From assembly GCA_900542445.1 (NCBI GenBank), contig UQNN01000010.1:22894-86893 (forward strand): a stretch of 64,000 nt of DNA, written 5' to 3'. The translations under genes were made by a program, and so were the position numbers. Positions 1-8,152 of the stretch are shown piece after piece. This DNA is from an uncultured Eubacteriales bacterium. GTDB taxonomy: Bacteria > Bacillota > Clostridia > Christensenellales > Aristaeellaceae. Numbering within the stretch: position 1 is the stretch's first letter; each line of letters opens with the position of its first letter. The notes beneath the pieces are model-generated. The model worked only from the letters and a program-made list of their open reading frames with translations, did no database searches and had not been told where the DNA came from.

Positions 1-1043
1 GAGGTGTTCGGAGAGTAATAGCCCTGACTGGAGTTCCAGCTCTTTTCGCCCGCGAAGCCCTCTTCGCTCAGCAGATAGTTGATGAACAGCGCGCAGGTGT
101 AGGGGCACTCGGTGTCCTTGCACACGGTCGCGTAAATCGGATACATGAAGCCGGAGAAGCCGTCCACGTCGTTTTCAAACTGCACGACGGTCAGCTTGCC
201 GCGGTCGGCTTCGTCCACCTTGCGCAGCTTGGAGAACACGAACAGACCCATGTTGCCCGCCGCGCCGGAAGCGATGCCCGTCGCCATCTTGGAGGCGGAG
301 GTGAAGGTGTAGTTTACGTTGCCCAGGAAGCCCGCGATCCACTCGTAAGCGGCGGATTCAAACTCGCCCTTTTCCCAGGCTTTGCCGTAGTAATCTTCGT
401 AAGCCTTTTCAAGCTTTTCGTTCCACTCCAGGCTGGTCAGCATGATCAGGAAGTTGATGTTGACGGTCTCGTTGGTCGGGTCTTTGAAGAAAACCTTGTC
501 TTTCCACTTTTCTTCCGTCAGCTCCCAGACGTTCTTGAGGCCGACGCTTCCTTCGGTGTTGTTGTAAATGAGCAGCGAGTTGACGAACGTCACGACCGCC
601 GGATTGCGGTATTGCTCGTCCACGACGTCTTCAAGCGCCTTCGGGAAGTAGGCATAGCTCAGGCCGTCGTCAAGCAGATAGGTCTTCAGGTCTGCGCCGT
701 TCTGCGTGAGCGCCATGTCGGCGGAATCCTTCACGCCAGAACCGATGGTGTTGGTCAGGATGGTGTAGGATTCGCCGTCGTCGATCTCGGCATAAATCAC
801 CTTGCCATCCAGAGCGGGATAAGCCTGCATGAAGTTGGCGGCGGCTTTCTCGGCAAAAGACGTGGTGGAGTAGAAGTTGAGCTGCGCGCCCGCGGCCATT
901 TCTTCCTGCGCCTTGGCGTAAAGCTCGTCGTTGGTCATCGTCGCGGCCTTTTCCAGCGCGTCGCTCACGTTGTCGGCCAGAGCGGTTGCGCCGGTGGTCA
1001 GCATCATCGCGCCGGCCAGAACCAGAGGCAGAAGTCGTTTCAT
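1..1043 (-). CDS. Extracellular solute-binding protein of an ABC importer, C-terminus outside the window
   Basis: The start at 1043 gives MKRLLPLVLAGAMMLTTGA..., a Sec signal peptide with an Ala-rich cleavage region near residue 23. A mature binding protein follows and stays open to the window edge (about 347 codons visible). The segments 'AGAQLNFYST' and 'SLLIYNNTEG' fit family-1 (iron- or putrescine-like) solute-binding proteins, which capture a ligand outside the membrane for an ABC permease. The start is supported by AAGGAGGATG just upstream and by a promoter at 1104-1133. Permease and ATPase genes would lie to the left, outside the window, so the ligand cannot be inferred. Confidence 0.8.
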   Translation of the reverse strand, partial: MKRLLPLVLAGAMMLTTGATALADNVSDALEKAATMTNDELYAKAQEEMAAGAQLNFYSTTSFAEKAAANFMQAYPALDGKVIYAEIDDGESYTILTNTIGSGVKDSADMALTQNGADLKTYLLDDGLSYAYFPKALEDVVDEQYRNPAVVTFVNSLLIYNNTEGSVGLKNVWELTEEKWKDKVFFKDPTNETVNINFLIMLTSLEWNEKLEKAYEDYYGKAWEKGEFESAAYEWIAGFLGNVNYTFTSASKMATGIASGAAGNMGLFVFSKLRKVDEADRGKLTVVQFENDVDGFSGFMYPIYATVCKDTECPYTCALFINYLLSEEGFAGEKSWNSSQGYYSPNT

Positions 1044-1103
1044 GAGATACATCCTCCTTCATTGTTGACGTGGATTTTTCAAAAACGAAACATATTTTTT
1101 ACA

Positions 1104-1133
1104 ATTATACGGCGTTTTGCGGGAAACTGTCAA
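1104..1133 (-). promoter_or_regulatory. Promoter of the solute-binding protein gene
   Basis: Read on the minus strand, TTGACA (1133-1128) is followed after 18 bases by TATAAT (1109-1104). Both hexamers match the sigma-A consensus. The transcript would have a leader of about 50 bases ending in AAGGAGGATG. Confidence 0.8.
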
Positions 1134-1227
1134 GATGGAATGTGCAGAATGGATAAAAAACGGATGAGATTATGCGATAGATGCGCCATGGAACGCGAAA
1201 GCTGCTCTCCGAATGTTCGCGGGCGTC

Positions 1228-1256
1228 TTGCTTTTTGTTTTTGCTTGTGCTATACT
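1228..1256 (+). promoter_or_regulatory. Promoter of the MarR-ABC exporter operon
   Basis: TTGCTT (1228-1233), a 17-base spacer and TATACT (1251-1256) preceded by TGC, an extended -10. Transcription would start near 1263, so the palindrome at 1273-1304 lies directly downstream of the start, a position suited to repression. Confidence 0.7.
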
Positions 1257-1272
1257 GTCCGCGTTAAACAAG

Positions 1273-1304
1273 TTGCACATACAACCATATGGTTGTACAT
1301 GCAA
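1273..1304 (+). promoter_or_regulatory. Operator-like palindrome upstream of marR
   Basis: A 32-base inverted repeat whose central 16 bases, ACAACCATATGGTTGT, are perfectly symmetric. The outer arms (TTGCA.../...TGCAA) extend it with only one mismatched pair of positions on each side. MarR dimers bind palindromes of this kind. It sits between the promoter and the regulator's start codon, so autorepression is the simplest reading. Confidence 0.65.
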
Positions 1305-1329
1305 GCAATTAAAAAAACGAGGCGAGAAG

Positions 1330-1809
1330 ATGGAACATCCCGCAAGAAAAATCACCCAAATTGCCCGCGAGGCGGAACATATCGTCCTCTTGGCCATGCG
1401 GCAGGACGAGATCGGCACGGCAGAAATCGACTGCATTCATGCGCTGCGCCATCATCCGGGCATCACACAGACGGAACTGGCCGACATGCTGCATGCCGAC
1501 AAGCCCGCCATCGCCCGCCGAACGGCCAGCCTGGAACGAAAGGGCTACCTTCGCCGGGAACCGAATCCGGAAGACGGCCGCAGTCAGCTGCTCTTTGCCA
1601 CGCCGCAGGCCGAAGGTCTGCGCAACGCAAAGGCCGAAACGGAGAGCGCTTTTTACGATTATCTGATGGATGGTCTCAGCGAAAGCGACCGAGAGACGTT
1701 TTTAAACCTGCTCGACGTGGTTTATCGCCGCTCCAAAGCGGAAAGCCGCGCGGGCTTCCCACATCTGAAAGACGTATTAAAGGGAAAAACGAATGAGCCG
1801 AAAGCATAA
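1330..1809 (+). CDS. MarR-family transcriptional regulator
   Basis: 159 residues starting MEHPARKITQ, preceded by GAGGCGAGAAG. An upstream in-frame start at 1213 exists but would read through the promoter and operator, so 1330 is preferred. A winged helix-turn-helix spans about residues 35-100: 'GITQTELADMLHADKPAIAR' is the recognition part and 'KGYLRREPNPEDGR' the wing, typical of MarR. Helices on either side would form the dimer interface. The gene overlaps the first exporter gene by 17 bases, so the three genes are one transcript. It probably represses its own operon through the palindrome at 1273-1304 and releases it when an exported compound binds. Confidence 0.85.
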   Translation: MEHPARKITQIAREAEHIVLLAMRQDEIGTAEIDCIHALRHHPGITQTELADMLHADKPAIARRTASLERKGYLRREPNPEDGRSQLLFATPQAEGLRNAKAETESAFYDYLMDGLSESDRETFLNLLDVVYRRSKAESRAGFPHLKDVLKGKTNEPKA

Positions 1810-3538
1810 CCGTGATTTCAGGCCGGACAGCATTCTGGCGTATTTCCGGCTGGAATGGCTGCCGATAGCGCTGATTACCGTGTCCGGCCTGATTTACAAC
1901 ATCGGTCTGCTGGCCGGGCCGTGGTTTGAGGGCAGGCTGGCGCAATGCCTGGCGGATATTCTGGGCGGAAGCGAAACGGCTTCCGCCATGGCGGCGCTGG
2001 TGGCGGGCTACATCGTCGTAACGCTGATCGTGCAGGCTTCGCGGTTTGTGAAGCGGTTTTATGTGCGCCGCTTTGCCAACAACATCAACCGCCGAATGAA
2101 GGGCGTGCTTTACGCCAACCTTGTTCGCCAGAGCCGCGGCGCGCTGGAAGAGCAGGGCGCGGGCGAACTGATGACCAAGGCGATCTCCGACGTGGACGAC
2201 TGCGCGGAGGGCATGCGCAAGTTCACGACGGAGATCTTTGATACCGGCGTCGCGCTGGTGGGCTATGTCGTTATGCTGTTTGTCTACGACTGGCGGCTGG
2301 CGCTGTTTTGCATGATCTTCATGCCGGTTTCCTATGTCTGCGCAGAGCTGATGAAAAAGCCGGTTCAGCGTGCGGGCGCGGCCTATAAAAAGGCGGCCTC
2401 GGCGCTCAGCGCGGCGACGCTCGACCGGGCGAAAAACGCCGTTACCTACCGCGTATACGGCTGCGAGGATGTGCGGGAAGCGCGGTATGAAAAGGCGCTG
2501 ACCGATTACGAGAAAAACGCCGTGCGCGCCAACGTCTGGCAGGCCGCGCTGCCGCCGCTCTATCTGGTGATCTCCAACCTGAGCGTGCCGTTTATTCTCT
2601 GGTTCGGCGCGAAAAACGTGCTGGGCACGGGCTGGCGCGCATGGGATATTGCGGCGTTTACGACGTTCCTCTCCTGCTTTGCGAAGATGGCGACCAAGTC
2701 CTCCAAGGCGGCGAAGCTGTTCAACGCCGTGCAGCGCGCGGAGGTTTCGTGGAAGCGCATCAAGCCCATGATGAAAACGCAGGAGACGCTTCAGCCGCTC
2801 TCCCTGTCTGCCGCGCAGACGGTGGAGGCCCGTCATCTGTCCTTCGCCTATGACGGCGGCGAGCCGGTCTTTGAAGACCTGTCTTTCTCCGCGGAGCCGG
2901 GCGATATCATCGGCGTGACCGGCCCGGTAGCCTGTGGCAAATCCACGCTGGGATGCGTGTTCCTTTGCGAGCGTCCGTATGAAGGATCGGTGCGCATCGG
3001 CGGGCGGGAGCTGTCCGATTTTGCGCCGCGCGAGATTGCGGCGGCGGTCGGCTACCTCGGCCATGATCCGGAGCTTTGGAACGATACGGTCGAGGCGAAC
3101 GTGCTCTGCGGCGATGCCGGCGACGCCATGCAGGCGCTGGCAATGACCGCGCTGGATGGTGAGGTGAAGGCCATGGAGCAGGGCGCGCAGACGGTGGTGG
3201 GCAGCAGCGGCGTGCGCCTTTCCGGCGGTCAGGCGCAGCGGCTGGCGCTGGCGCGGACGCTGGCACATCCCCGGCCGGTGCTTGTGCTGGACGATCCGTT
3301 CTCCGCGCTTGACAGGCAGACGGAAGACAAGGTCTTTGCCAACCTTAAAGCCTATGCGCGGGATAAAGTTGTGATTCTGATTTCGCACAGGCTCTATCAT
3401 TTCCCGGAGATGAAGCAGATCGTCTTCATGGAAGACGGAAAGGCCACGGTGGGGACGCACGAAACGCTTCGCGCGTCCGTCCCGGCCTATCGTTCCCTGT
3501 ATGAAAGTCAGACGGGAGGTGTGGATCATGAAGCATAA
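1793..3538 (+). CDS. ABC exporter half-transporter, heterodimer subunit 1
   Basis: 581 residues: a six-helix exporter membrane domain (about 1-340) then an ATPase domain. Walker A is GPVACGKS (377-384), the signature is an intact LSGGQ (476-480), Walker B is VLVLDD (496-501) and the switch His is near 532. Asp501 stands where the catalytic Glu normally sits, so this subunit's own nucleotide site should be the weak one. Paired with the next gene it forms a multidrug or lipid exporter of the TM287/288 or BmrCD type. The exported substrate is unknown; MarR control suggests a toxic compound. Confidence 0.88.
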   Translation: MSRKHNRDFRPDSILAYFRLEWLPIALITVSGLIYNIGLLAGPWFEGRLAQCLADILGGSETASAMAALVAGYIVVTLIVQASRFVKRFYVRRFANNINRRMKGVLYANLVRQSRGALEEQGAGELMTKAISDVDDCAEGMRKFTTEIFDTGVALVGYVVMLFVYDWRLALFCMIFMPVSYVCAELMKKPVQRAGAAYKKAASALSAATLDRAKNAVTYRVYGCEDVREARYEKALTDYEKNAVRANVWQAALPPLYLVISNLSVPFILWFGAKNVLGTGWRAWDIAAFTTFLSCFAKMATKSSKAAKLFNAVQRAEVSWKRIKPMMKTQETLQPLSLSAAQTVEARHLSFAYDGGEPVFEDLSFSAEPGDIIGVTGPVACGKSTLGCVFLCERPYEGSVRIGGRELSDFAPREIAAAVGYLGHDPELWNDTVEANVLCGDAGDAMQALAMTALDGEVKAMEQGAQTVVGSSGVRLSGGQAQRLALARTLAHPRPVLVLDDPFSALDRQTEDKVFANLKAYARDKVVILISHRLYHFPEMKQIVFMEDGKATVGTHETLRASVPAYRSLYESQTGGVDHEA

Positions 3539-5174
3539 TTCAGTGTTTGCCGCCGTTCGCGACGCGGCCTTTAAGCATAAGCTGCTCAGTGTCGGCACGG
3601 TGCTCTGCGCGGCGGCTTCGGTGCTGGCCTCGCTGCTTCCGCCGCTGGTGCTGGCGCGGATCATCGATAACCTGACGGGCGGCATGCCGCTTGCGTTCAG
3701 CGCCGCGCTGCTGTATTTTGGCAGCCTGGCGTTGGAGGGCGTGCTTGCCTCCGCGCAGGAGACCCTGCTGGAGATGTTTGGCCAGCGGATGACGCACATG
3801 CTCCGTTCCGAAATGTCCCGGAAGCTGACGAGGCTTTCTGCCGCGACGCTTTCGGCGCAGAACCCCGGCGAGACTGCCGCGCGGTTCTCCGGCGATGTGG
3901 ACACGGTTGAGGCGCTGTTCACCTCCGGCGTGATCTCTATGGCGGCGGACGCATGCAGAATCCTTTCCATCTTTGCGGTGATCGCGGTGAAGAACACGGG
4001 ATTGGCGATTCTGCTGCTGCTGGTTCTGCCGATGTTGACCGTGTTCACGCGGCATGTGCAGAAGCGGATGCTCGTCGCGCAGCTGGAAAACCGCCGCGCG
4101 GTAGCCGCCATTTCCGGTCAGGTGCCGGAAGCACTGCATAATATCCGCACCATTCATGCGCTGGGGCTGGAAGAATACATGGAGCGGCGCTACGACAAGC
4201 GCATCGGCGAAAGCTATGCCGCCGTGGAGAAGACGAATTTCTACGACGCAATCTATTCGCCGGTCGTGCTGGTGCTCAACGCCGTCGTCGTGGGCGTGGT
4301 CATGCTGCTGTCGGCTTCCGGCAATGCGAAGGTGCTGACGCTGTTCGGCATGTCCGTCGGCACGTCGGTCGCGGTCATCAACTACATTTCGCGTCTCTTC
4401 ACGCCGATTGAGAGTCTCGGCATGGAGATTCAGACGATTCAATCCGCGATGGCGGGCGTGAAGCGTATCGACGCGTTCCTCGCACAGCCGGAAAGGGAAA
4501 TGCTCGCCGAAGAGGGCACGTCCATGCCGCGCGGCGACGTGGTTGTCTCTCACGTGACCTTTGGCTATGACGAGCGGACGGTGCTGCGCGATCTGTCCTT
4601 CACGGTGAAGTCTGGCGAACAGGTGACGCTTGTCGGCCGCACGGGCGCGGGCAAGAGCACCGTGTTCAAGCTGTTGATGGGATTGTATCAGCCGAAAGCG
4701 GGAACGATCACCATCGGCGGCGTGGATGTTTCGCAAATCACGGATCGTCAGCGCCGCGGCTGCATCGGCTGTGTGGAGCAGCATTTCGCCCGTGTGCCGG
4801 GCACGGTGCTGGACCAGATCACGTTGGGCGATCCGCGCATCAGCCGGGAAATGGCGCAGAATGCGGCACGGCTGGCCGGGTTGGACGCCGCCATCGACGC
4901 GCTGCCCGCCGCTTATGACACGCCCTGTTCGGACGGTCTGTTTTCTCAGGGCGAATGGCAGCTGCTCTGCATCGCCCGCGCGGCGGCGGCCGATCCCGCC
5001 GTGCTTCTGCTTGACGAGATCACGGCGAACCTTGACGCGGAAACGGAAGCGCGGGTGCTGGAGGCGCTCCGCCGCGCGTCCGTCGGGCGGACGGTGCTCT
5101 CCATTTCTCATCGCGTCTATGAAAAACTTGGCGGCAGGGTCATCGAGATCAAAGCGCTGGACGAGGGAAAATAA
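3528..5174 (+). CDS. ABC exporter half-transporter, heterodimer subunit 2
   Basis: 548 residues from MKHNSVFAAV. GGGAGGTG six bases upstream fixes this start rather than an in-frame codon at 3501, and the gene overlaps subunit 1 by 11 bases. It has an exporter membrane domain, then Walker A GRTGAGKS (370-377) and a normal Walker B VLLLDE with catalytic Glu497. The signature is degenerate: FSQGE (472-476) instead of LSGGQ. In the dimer this signature faces the Asp-type site of subunit 1, so the two defects fall in one composite site and the other site is complete. That is the known design of heterodimeric exporters. Confidence 0.88.
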   Translation: MKHNSVFAAVRDAAFKHKLLSVGTVLCAAASVLASLLPPLVLARIIDNLTGGMPLAFSAALLYFGSLALEGVLASAQETLLEMFGQRMTHMLRSEMSRKLTRLSAATLSAQNPGETAARFSGDVDTVEALFTSGVISMAADACRILSIFAVIAVKNTGLAILLLLVLPMLTVFTRHVQKRMLVAQLENRRAVAAISGQVPEALHNIRTIHALGLEEYMERRYDKRIGESYAAVEKTNFYDAIYSPVVLVLNAVVVGVVMLLSASGNAKVLTLFGMSVGTSVAVINYISRLFTPIESLGMEIQTIQSAMAGVKRIDAFLAQPEREMLAEEGTSMPRGDVVVSHVTFGYDERTVLRDLSFTVKSGEQVTLVGRTGAGKSTVFKLLMGLYQPKAGTITIGGVDVSQITDRQRRGCIGCVEQHFARVPGTVLDQITLGDPRISREMAQNAARLAGLDAAIDALPAAYDTPCSDGLFSQGEWQLLCIARAAAADPAVLLLDEITANLDAETEARVLEALRRASVGRTVLSISHRVYEKLGGRVIEIKALDEGK

Positions 5175-5177
5175 AGA

Positions 5178-5215
5178 AAAACGACTGTTAAGCCTAAAAA
5201 CTTGACAGCCGTTTT
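5178..5215 (+). terminator. Rho-independent terminator after the exporter operon
   Basis: A 15-base stem (aaaacgactgttaag / cttgacagccgtttt, with G-T wobbles) closes an 8-base loop. A and T runs on its two sides let it work in both directions. Confidence 0.75.
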
Positions 5216-5427
5216 ATATAACGGGAAAAGTGAAAACAGAAAATCAGGCGACTGTGGCGGACATATGGCGCATGACAATCCGAAAAATGCCTCGCGCAAT
5301 CGGCCCGGCGACATGTAGTGTCGGAAAATATGAAGATGAAAAAGGAACAACGACGGAATACAGAAACTGAAACCGCCACAGGCGGCGGAAAAAACCTCCA
5401 TCGATGTGAACTCAAAAACTTTAATGG

Positions 5428-5459
5428 AAAAAGAAAAACCATGCAAGCATTTGCATGGC
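5428..5459 (-). terminator. Terminator of the tRNA gene
   Basis: On the minus strand CCATGCAA, loop ATGC and TTGCATGG are followed by TTTTTCTTTTT. It lies just downstream of the tRNA 3' end. Confidence 0.8.
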
Positions 5460-5466
5460 TTTATTA

Positions 5467-5542
5467 TGGTGGTCTGTACTGGACTCGAACCAGTGACCCC
5501 ATCGATGTGAACGATGTGCTCTACCAACTGAGCCAACAGACC
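5467..5542 (-). tRNA. tRNA-Val, anticodon CAC
   Basis: 76 bases including an encoded CCA. The acceptor stem GGTCTGT/ACAGACC, D stem GCTC/GAGC, anticodon stem CATCG/CGATG and T stem ACTGG/CCAGT with loop TTCGAGT all pair fully. The anticodon loop TTCACAT places CAC at positions 34-36 (plus-strand bases 5507-5509), reading GUG codons. It is a single-gene unit with its own promoter and terminator. Confidence 0.95.
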
Positions 5543-5563
5543 AAGTCACTCGGAACGAAAAAT

Positions 5564-5592
5564 AGTATAGCATGATATGGCGGGATTGTCAA
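5564..5592 (-). promoter_or_regulatory. tRNA-Val promoter
   Basis: On the minus strand TTGACA (5592-5587), a 17-base spacer and TATACT (5569-5564) with an extended TGC. The -10 ends about 22 bases before the mature tRNA. Confidence 0.85.
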
Positions 5593-5707
5593 CCCTGAAT
5601 TTCAATTTTTTGTAAGGAATCCGCATGCGTCTTTCTTTATGGCGGGCTTTGTGTTATAATCAATCGAATACCATTGTGATTATTTGTCAGGAAGTTGGGA
5701 GATAAGC

Positions 5708-6739
5708 ATGCAGCTGCCTTTCATTTCGGTGATTTTGCCTGTGCGCAACGAGGAGCGCTATATCGCCGCGTGCGTGGACTCCATTTTTTCGCAGGATTAT
5801 CCCGCTGAGAAGATGGAGGTCATTTTTGTGGACGGCCGTTCGGAGGATCGCACGGTCGAGATGCTGCATGCCATGCAGAAGGATCATCCGCAGATCGTGG
5901 TGCTGGATAACCCGAACCGCACTGTGCCATATGCGATGAACATCGGCATTGCGCACAGCAGCGCGCCGGTGATCGTGCGGCTGGACGCGCACGCGGAATA
6001 TCCGGCGGACTATATTCGTCTGTCCGTGGAGACGCTGCTCACGCAGGACTGCGACAATGCGGGCGGCGTCTTTGAGACGCACGGGCGCGGCTTCATGGGC
6101 GAGGCCATCGCGGAGATGCTCAAAACGCCGCTGGGCGTGGGCAACGCGACCTACCGCCTGACGACCGAGGACGGCTATGTGGATACCGTGCCCTTCGGCT
6201 GTTTCAAGCGGGAATTGTTTGAACGCATTGGCGGGTTTGACGAGCGCATGACCCGCAATCAGGATAACGAGCTGAATTTCCGCATCCGCAAAAACGGCGG
6301 CAAGATCTACCTCAACCACAACATCCGCGTGCAGTATTACTGCCGCGATACGATGCGCGGCATTATGAAAATGGGCTACATGAACGGCAAATGGAACGTC
6401 ATCACGATGACGCTTGTGCCCGGTTCGATGGGCGTGCGCCACTTCGTTCCGCTGGCGTTCGTGCTCTCTACGATCCTGCTCGTGCTGCTGACGCTGCTCA
6501 CGCGGAGCATGCTCTTCGGCGGCCTGCTGGCGCTGGAATGGGGCGCGTATCTGCTGCTGGATTTTTTCTATTCGTATACGATCGCGAAGGAAAAGGGATG
6601 GAAGTTCCTGCCGGTTGAAATCATCCTCTATCCGGCGTTCCACTTTGCTTACGGCTTCGGTTCGTTGTGCGGCATTGCGGCGCTGCCGAAATTCGTAAAA
6701 GCGGGGAAGGAAAAGAAAAAGGCGGGTGACAGGCGGTGA
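5708..6739 (+). CDS. Family 2 glycosyltransferase, ExoA-like, membrane-anchored
   Basis: 343 residues from MQLPFISVIL, with GGGAG nine bases upstream and a TATAAT box at 5655-5660. The GT-A fold is shown by 'SVILPVRNEERYIAACV' at the N-terminus, the nucleotide-binding 'IFVDGRSEDRTVE' and the acceptor-site 'GGFDERMTRNQDNELNFR'. From about residue 230 several hydrophobic segments would anchor it in the membrane, as in ExoA of succinoglycan synthesis. It transfers a sugar from a nucleotide donor to a lipid-linked glycan at the inner face. First gene of the polysaccharide cluster; it overlaps the next gene by four bases. Confidence 0.85.
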   Translation: MQLPFISVILPVRNEERYIAACVDSIFSQDYPAEKMEVIFVDGRSEDRTVEMLHAMQKDHPQIVVLDNPNRTVPYAMNIGIAHSSAPVIVRLDAHAEYPADYIRLSVETLLTQDCDNAGGVFETHGRGFMGEAIAEMLKTPLGVGNATYRLTTEDGYVDTVPFGCFKRELFERIGGFDERMTRNQDNELNFRIRKNGGKIYLNHNIRVQYYCRDTMRGIMKMGYMNGKWNVITMTLVPGSMGVRHFVPLAFVLSTILLVLLTLLTRSMLFGGLLALEWGAYLLLDFFYSYTIAKEKGWKFLPVEIILYPAFHFAYGFGSLCGIAALPKFVKAGKEKKKAGDRR

Positions 6740-7836
6740 GCGTGCTGCATATCTGCTGCAACCTCGCCGGTTCGACTGTCTTTCCGCAGCTGTTTGAAGC
6801 GCTGGATGCACAGGGAATTGAGCAAATCGTGTTCGTGCCGGAAAAGCGCGCGGCGGATTTGAATAAAAACGAGCCGCGCGGGGTGAAGACCGTCCGCGCG
6901 ATGACGGTAAAGCAGAGCGACGCGCTGTTTTTCTTCCGCAAGGCGCAGAGGAGCGTTCCGGCGATTGAAAAGCAGATCGATTTATCCGGCGTGACGCTGA
7001 TCCACGCGCATACGCTGTTCACCGACGGTTCAATCGCTGAACGGCTGGCGAAAAAGCGCGGCTTGCCGTATGTCGTCACGCTGCGATACAGCGATCTTTC
7101 GGCGATTTGGAAATATGAACCGCATTTGCGGCCGATGGCGCGGCGGATTCTGCGCGGCGCGGCGCGGGTGGTCTGTCTGGGCAGCGCGGCGCGGGAGAAG
7201 GTGCTCGGCTGGTTTTCGGGCGCGGCGCGGGATGCGCTGGATGAAAAGCTGCATGTCATTCCCAACGGCATCGATCCCGCATGGCTGGATGGCGAACCCC
7301 GAACCGCGCCGCATGCGCCTGTGCGCGTGGGTTTTGCGGGGCGGATGAACGAACGGAAGCGTCCGCTGGACGCGCTGAATGCGGCGCATGCGGCGGGCTT
7401 TGACGTGGTCGCGTGCGGCGACGGGCCGCTTGAGGAAAAGTTCTGCGCGGCGATGCGGGCGGGCGACCGCTATCTGGGGCGCATATCGGGCACGGACGCG
7501 ATGAAGGCGTTCTACGCGGATTGTGATGTGCTGCTTGTGCCGTCCTCGGCGGAGACGTTCGGCATGGTCTATCTGGAGGCGATGAGCCAGGGCGTGCCCG
7601 TGCTGTATACGAAGGGGCAGGGGTTTGACGGCCAGTTTCCAGAGGGCGAGATCGGCTATGCCGTGCCGTGCGGCGATGTGCAGGCGCAGACGGAAGCGCT
7701 GAAACAGGTCACGCAGGGGTATGCCCAGCGGTCGCGGCGATGTGTAGCCGGTGCGGAGAAATACGCGTGGCCGCGGATCGCAGGCATGTGGATGAGACTG
7801 TATCGGGAGATATGTATTGAAAAACGCGGAGTGTGA
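6736..7836 (+). CDS. Family 4 (GT-B) glycosyltransferase
   Basis: 366 residues with a GTG start at 6736 that overlaps the stop of the previous gene (GTGA), so translation is coupled. The N-terminal half holds 'LIHAHTLFTDGSIAE'. The C-terminal Glycos_transf_1 domain shows 'VGFAGRMNERKRPLDAL' and the donor-binding 'VPSSAETFGMVYLEAMSQG', which contains the E-x7-E motif. It would add a hexose to the growing lipid-linked repeat unit. Donor and linkage cannot be read from sequence. Confidence 0.85.
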   Translation: MSVLHICCNLAGSTVFPQLFEALDAQGIEQIVFVPEKRAADLNKNEPRGVKTVRAMTVKQSDALFFFRKAQRSVPAIEKQIDLSGVTLIHAHTLFTDGSIAERLAKKRGLPYVVTLRYSDLSAIWKYEPHLRPMARRILRGAARVVCLGSAAREKVLGWFSGAARDALDEKLHVIPNGIDPAWLDGEPRTAPHAPVRVGFAGRMNERKRPLDALNAAHAAGFDVVACGDGPLEEKFCAAMRAGDRYLGRISGTDAMKAFYADCDVLLVPSSAETFGMVYLEAMSQGVPVLYTKGQGFDGQFPEGEIGYAVPCGDVQAQTEALKQVTQGYAQRSRRCVAGAEKYAWPRIAGMWMRLYREICIEKRGV

Positions 7837-8152
7837 AGCATTGCCTGTGGGCAATGCGGGGGACGCGCTCCGCTGAGCCTAGGGGATTAGGGGGAGATTT
7901 CGACCTCTCCCCCTTAAATCCCCTAGGAACCCCATAACCCCCTCTGAAACGAGCAGGGACACCCTGCACCCGCCTCTCTGTCGCTGCGGCGACATCTCCC
8001 CTAAAAAGGGGAGAGGGGCTGAAAACGTCCCGAACGATTTCGCCCTGCGGGGCGCGTTCGGGGGCTGGAGTTACGGGTTTACGGATAAAAATGTAAGGGC
8101 GCGCATGGCGCGTCCGTAAGGTTTGGAGCAGAGCCTAAAAGGAGGTGGCCGA
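7837..8152 (+). repeat. Hairpin-rich intergenic repeat block
   Basis: No gene. It holds GCATTGCC/GGCAATGC at 7848-7868, a long stem from CCTAGGGGATT to AATCCCCTAGG at about 7879-7926, and CTCTCCCC/GGGGAGAG around an AAAAA-containing loop at about 7996-8016, preceded by GTCGCTGCGGCGAC. The right end, 8119-8145 (GGTTTGGAGCAGAGCCTAAA then AGGAGG), matches the end of the repeat at 12601-12635 and carries the ribosome binding site of the next gene. Confidence 0.7.

Noticed and set aside
612..1796. Plus-strand frame covering the solute-binding gene and marR
   Set aside because: It runs antisense to a signal-peptide gene and out of frame with the MarR protein.
1676..4111. Minus-strand frame of about 800 codons opposite the ABC exporter
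   Set aside because: Low-complexity translation with no motif; the plus strand encodes complete ABC domains with ribosome sites.
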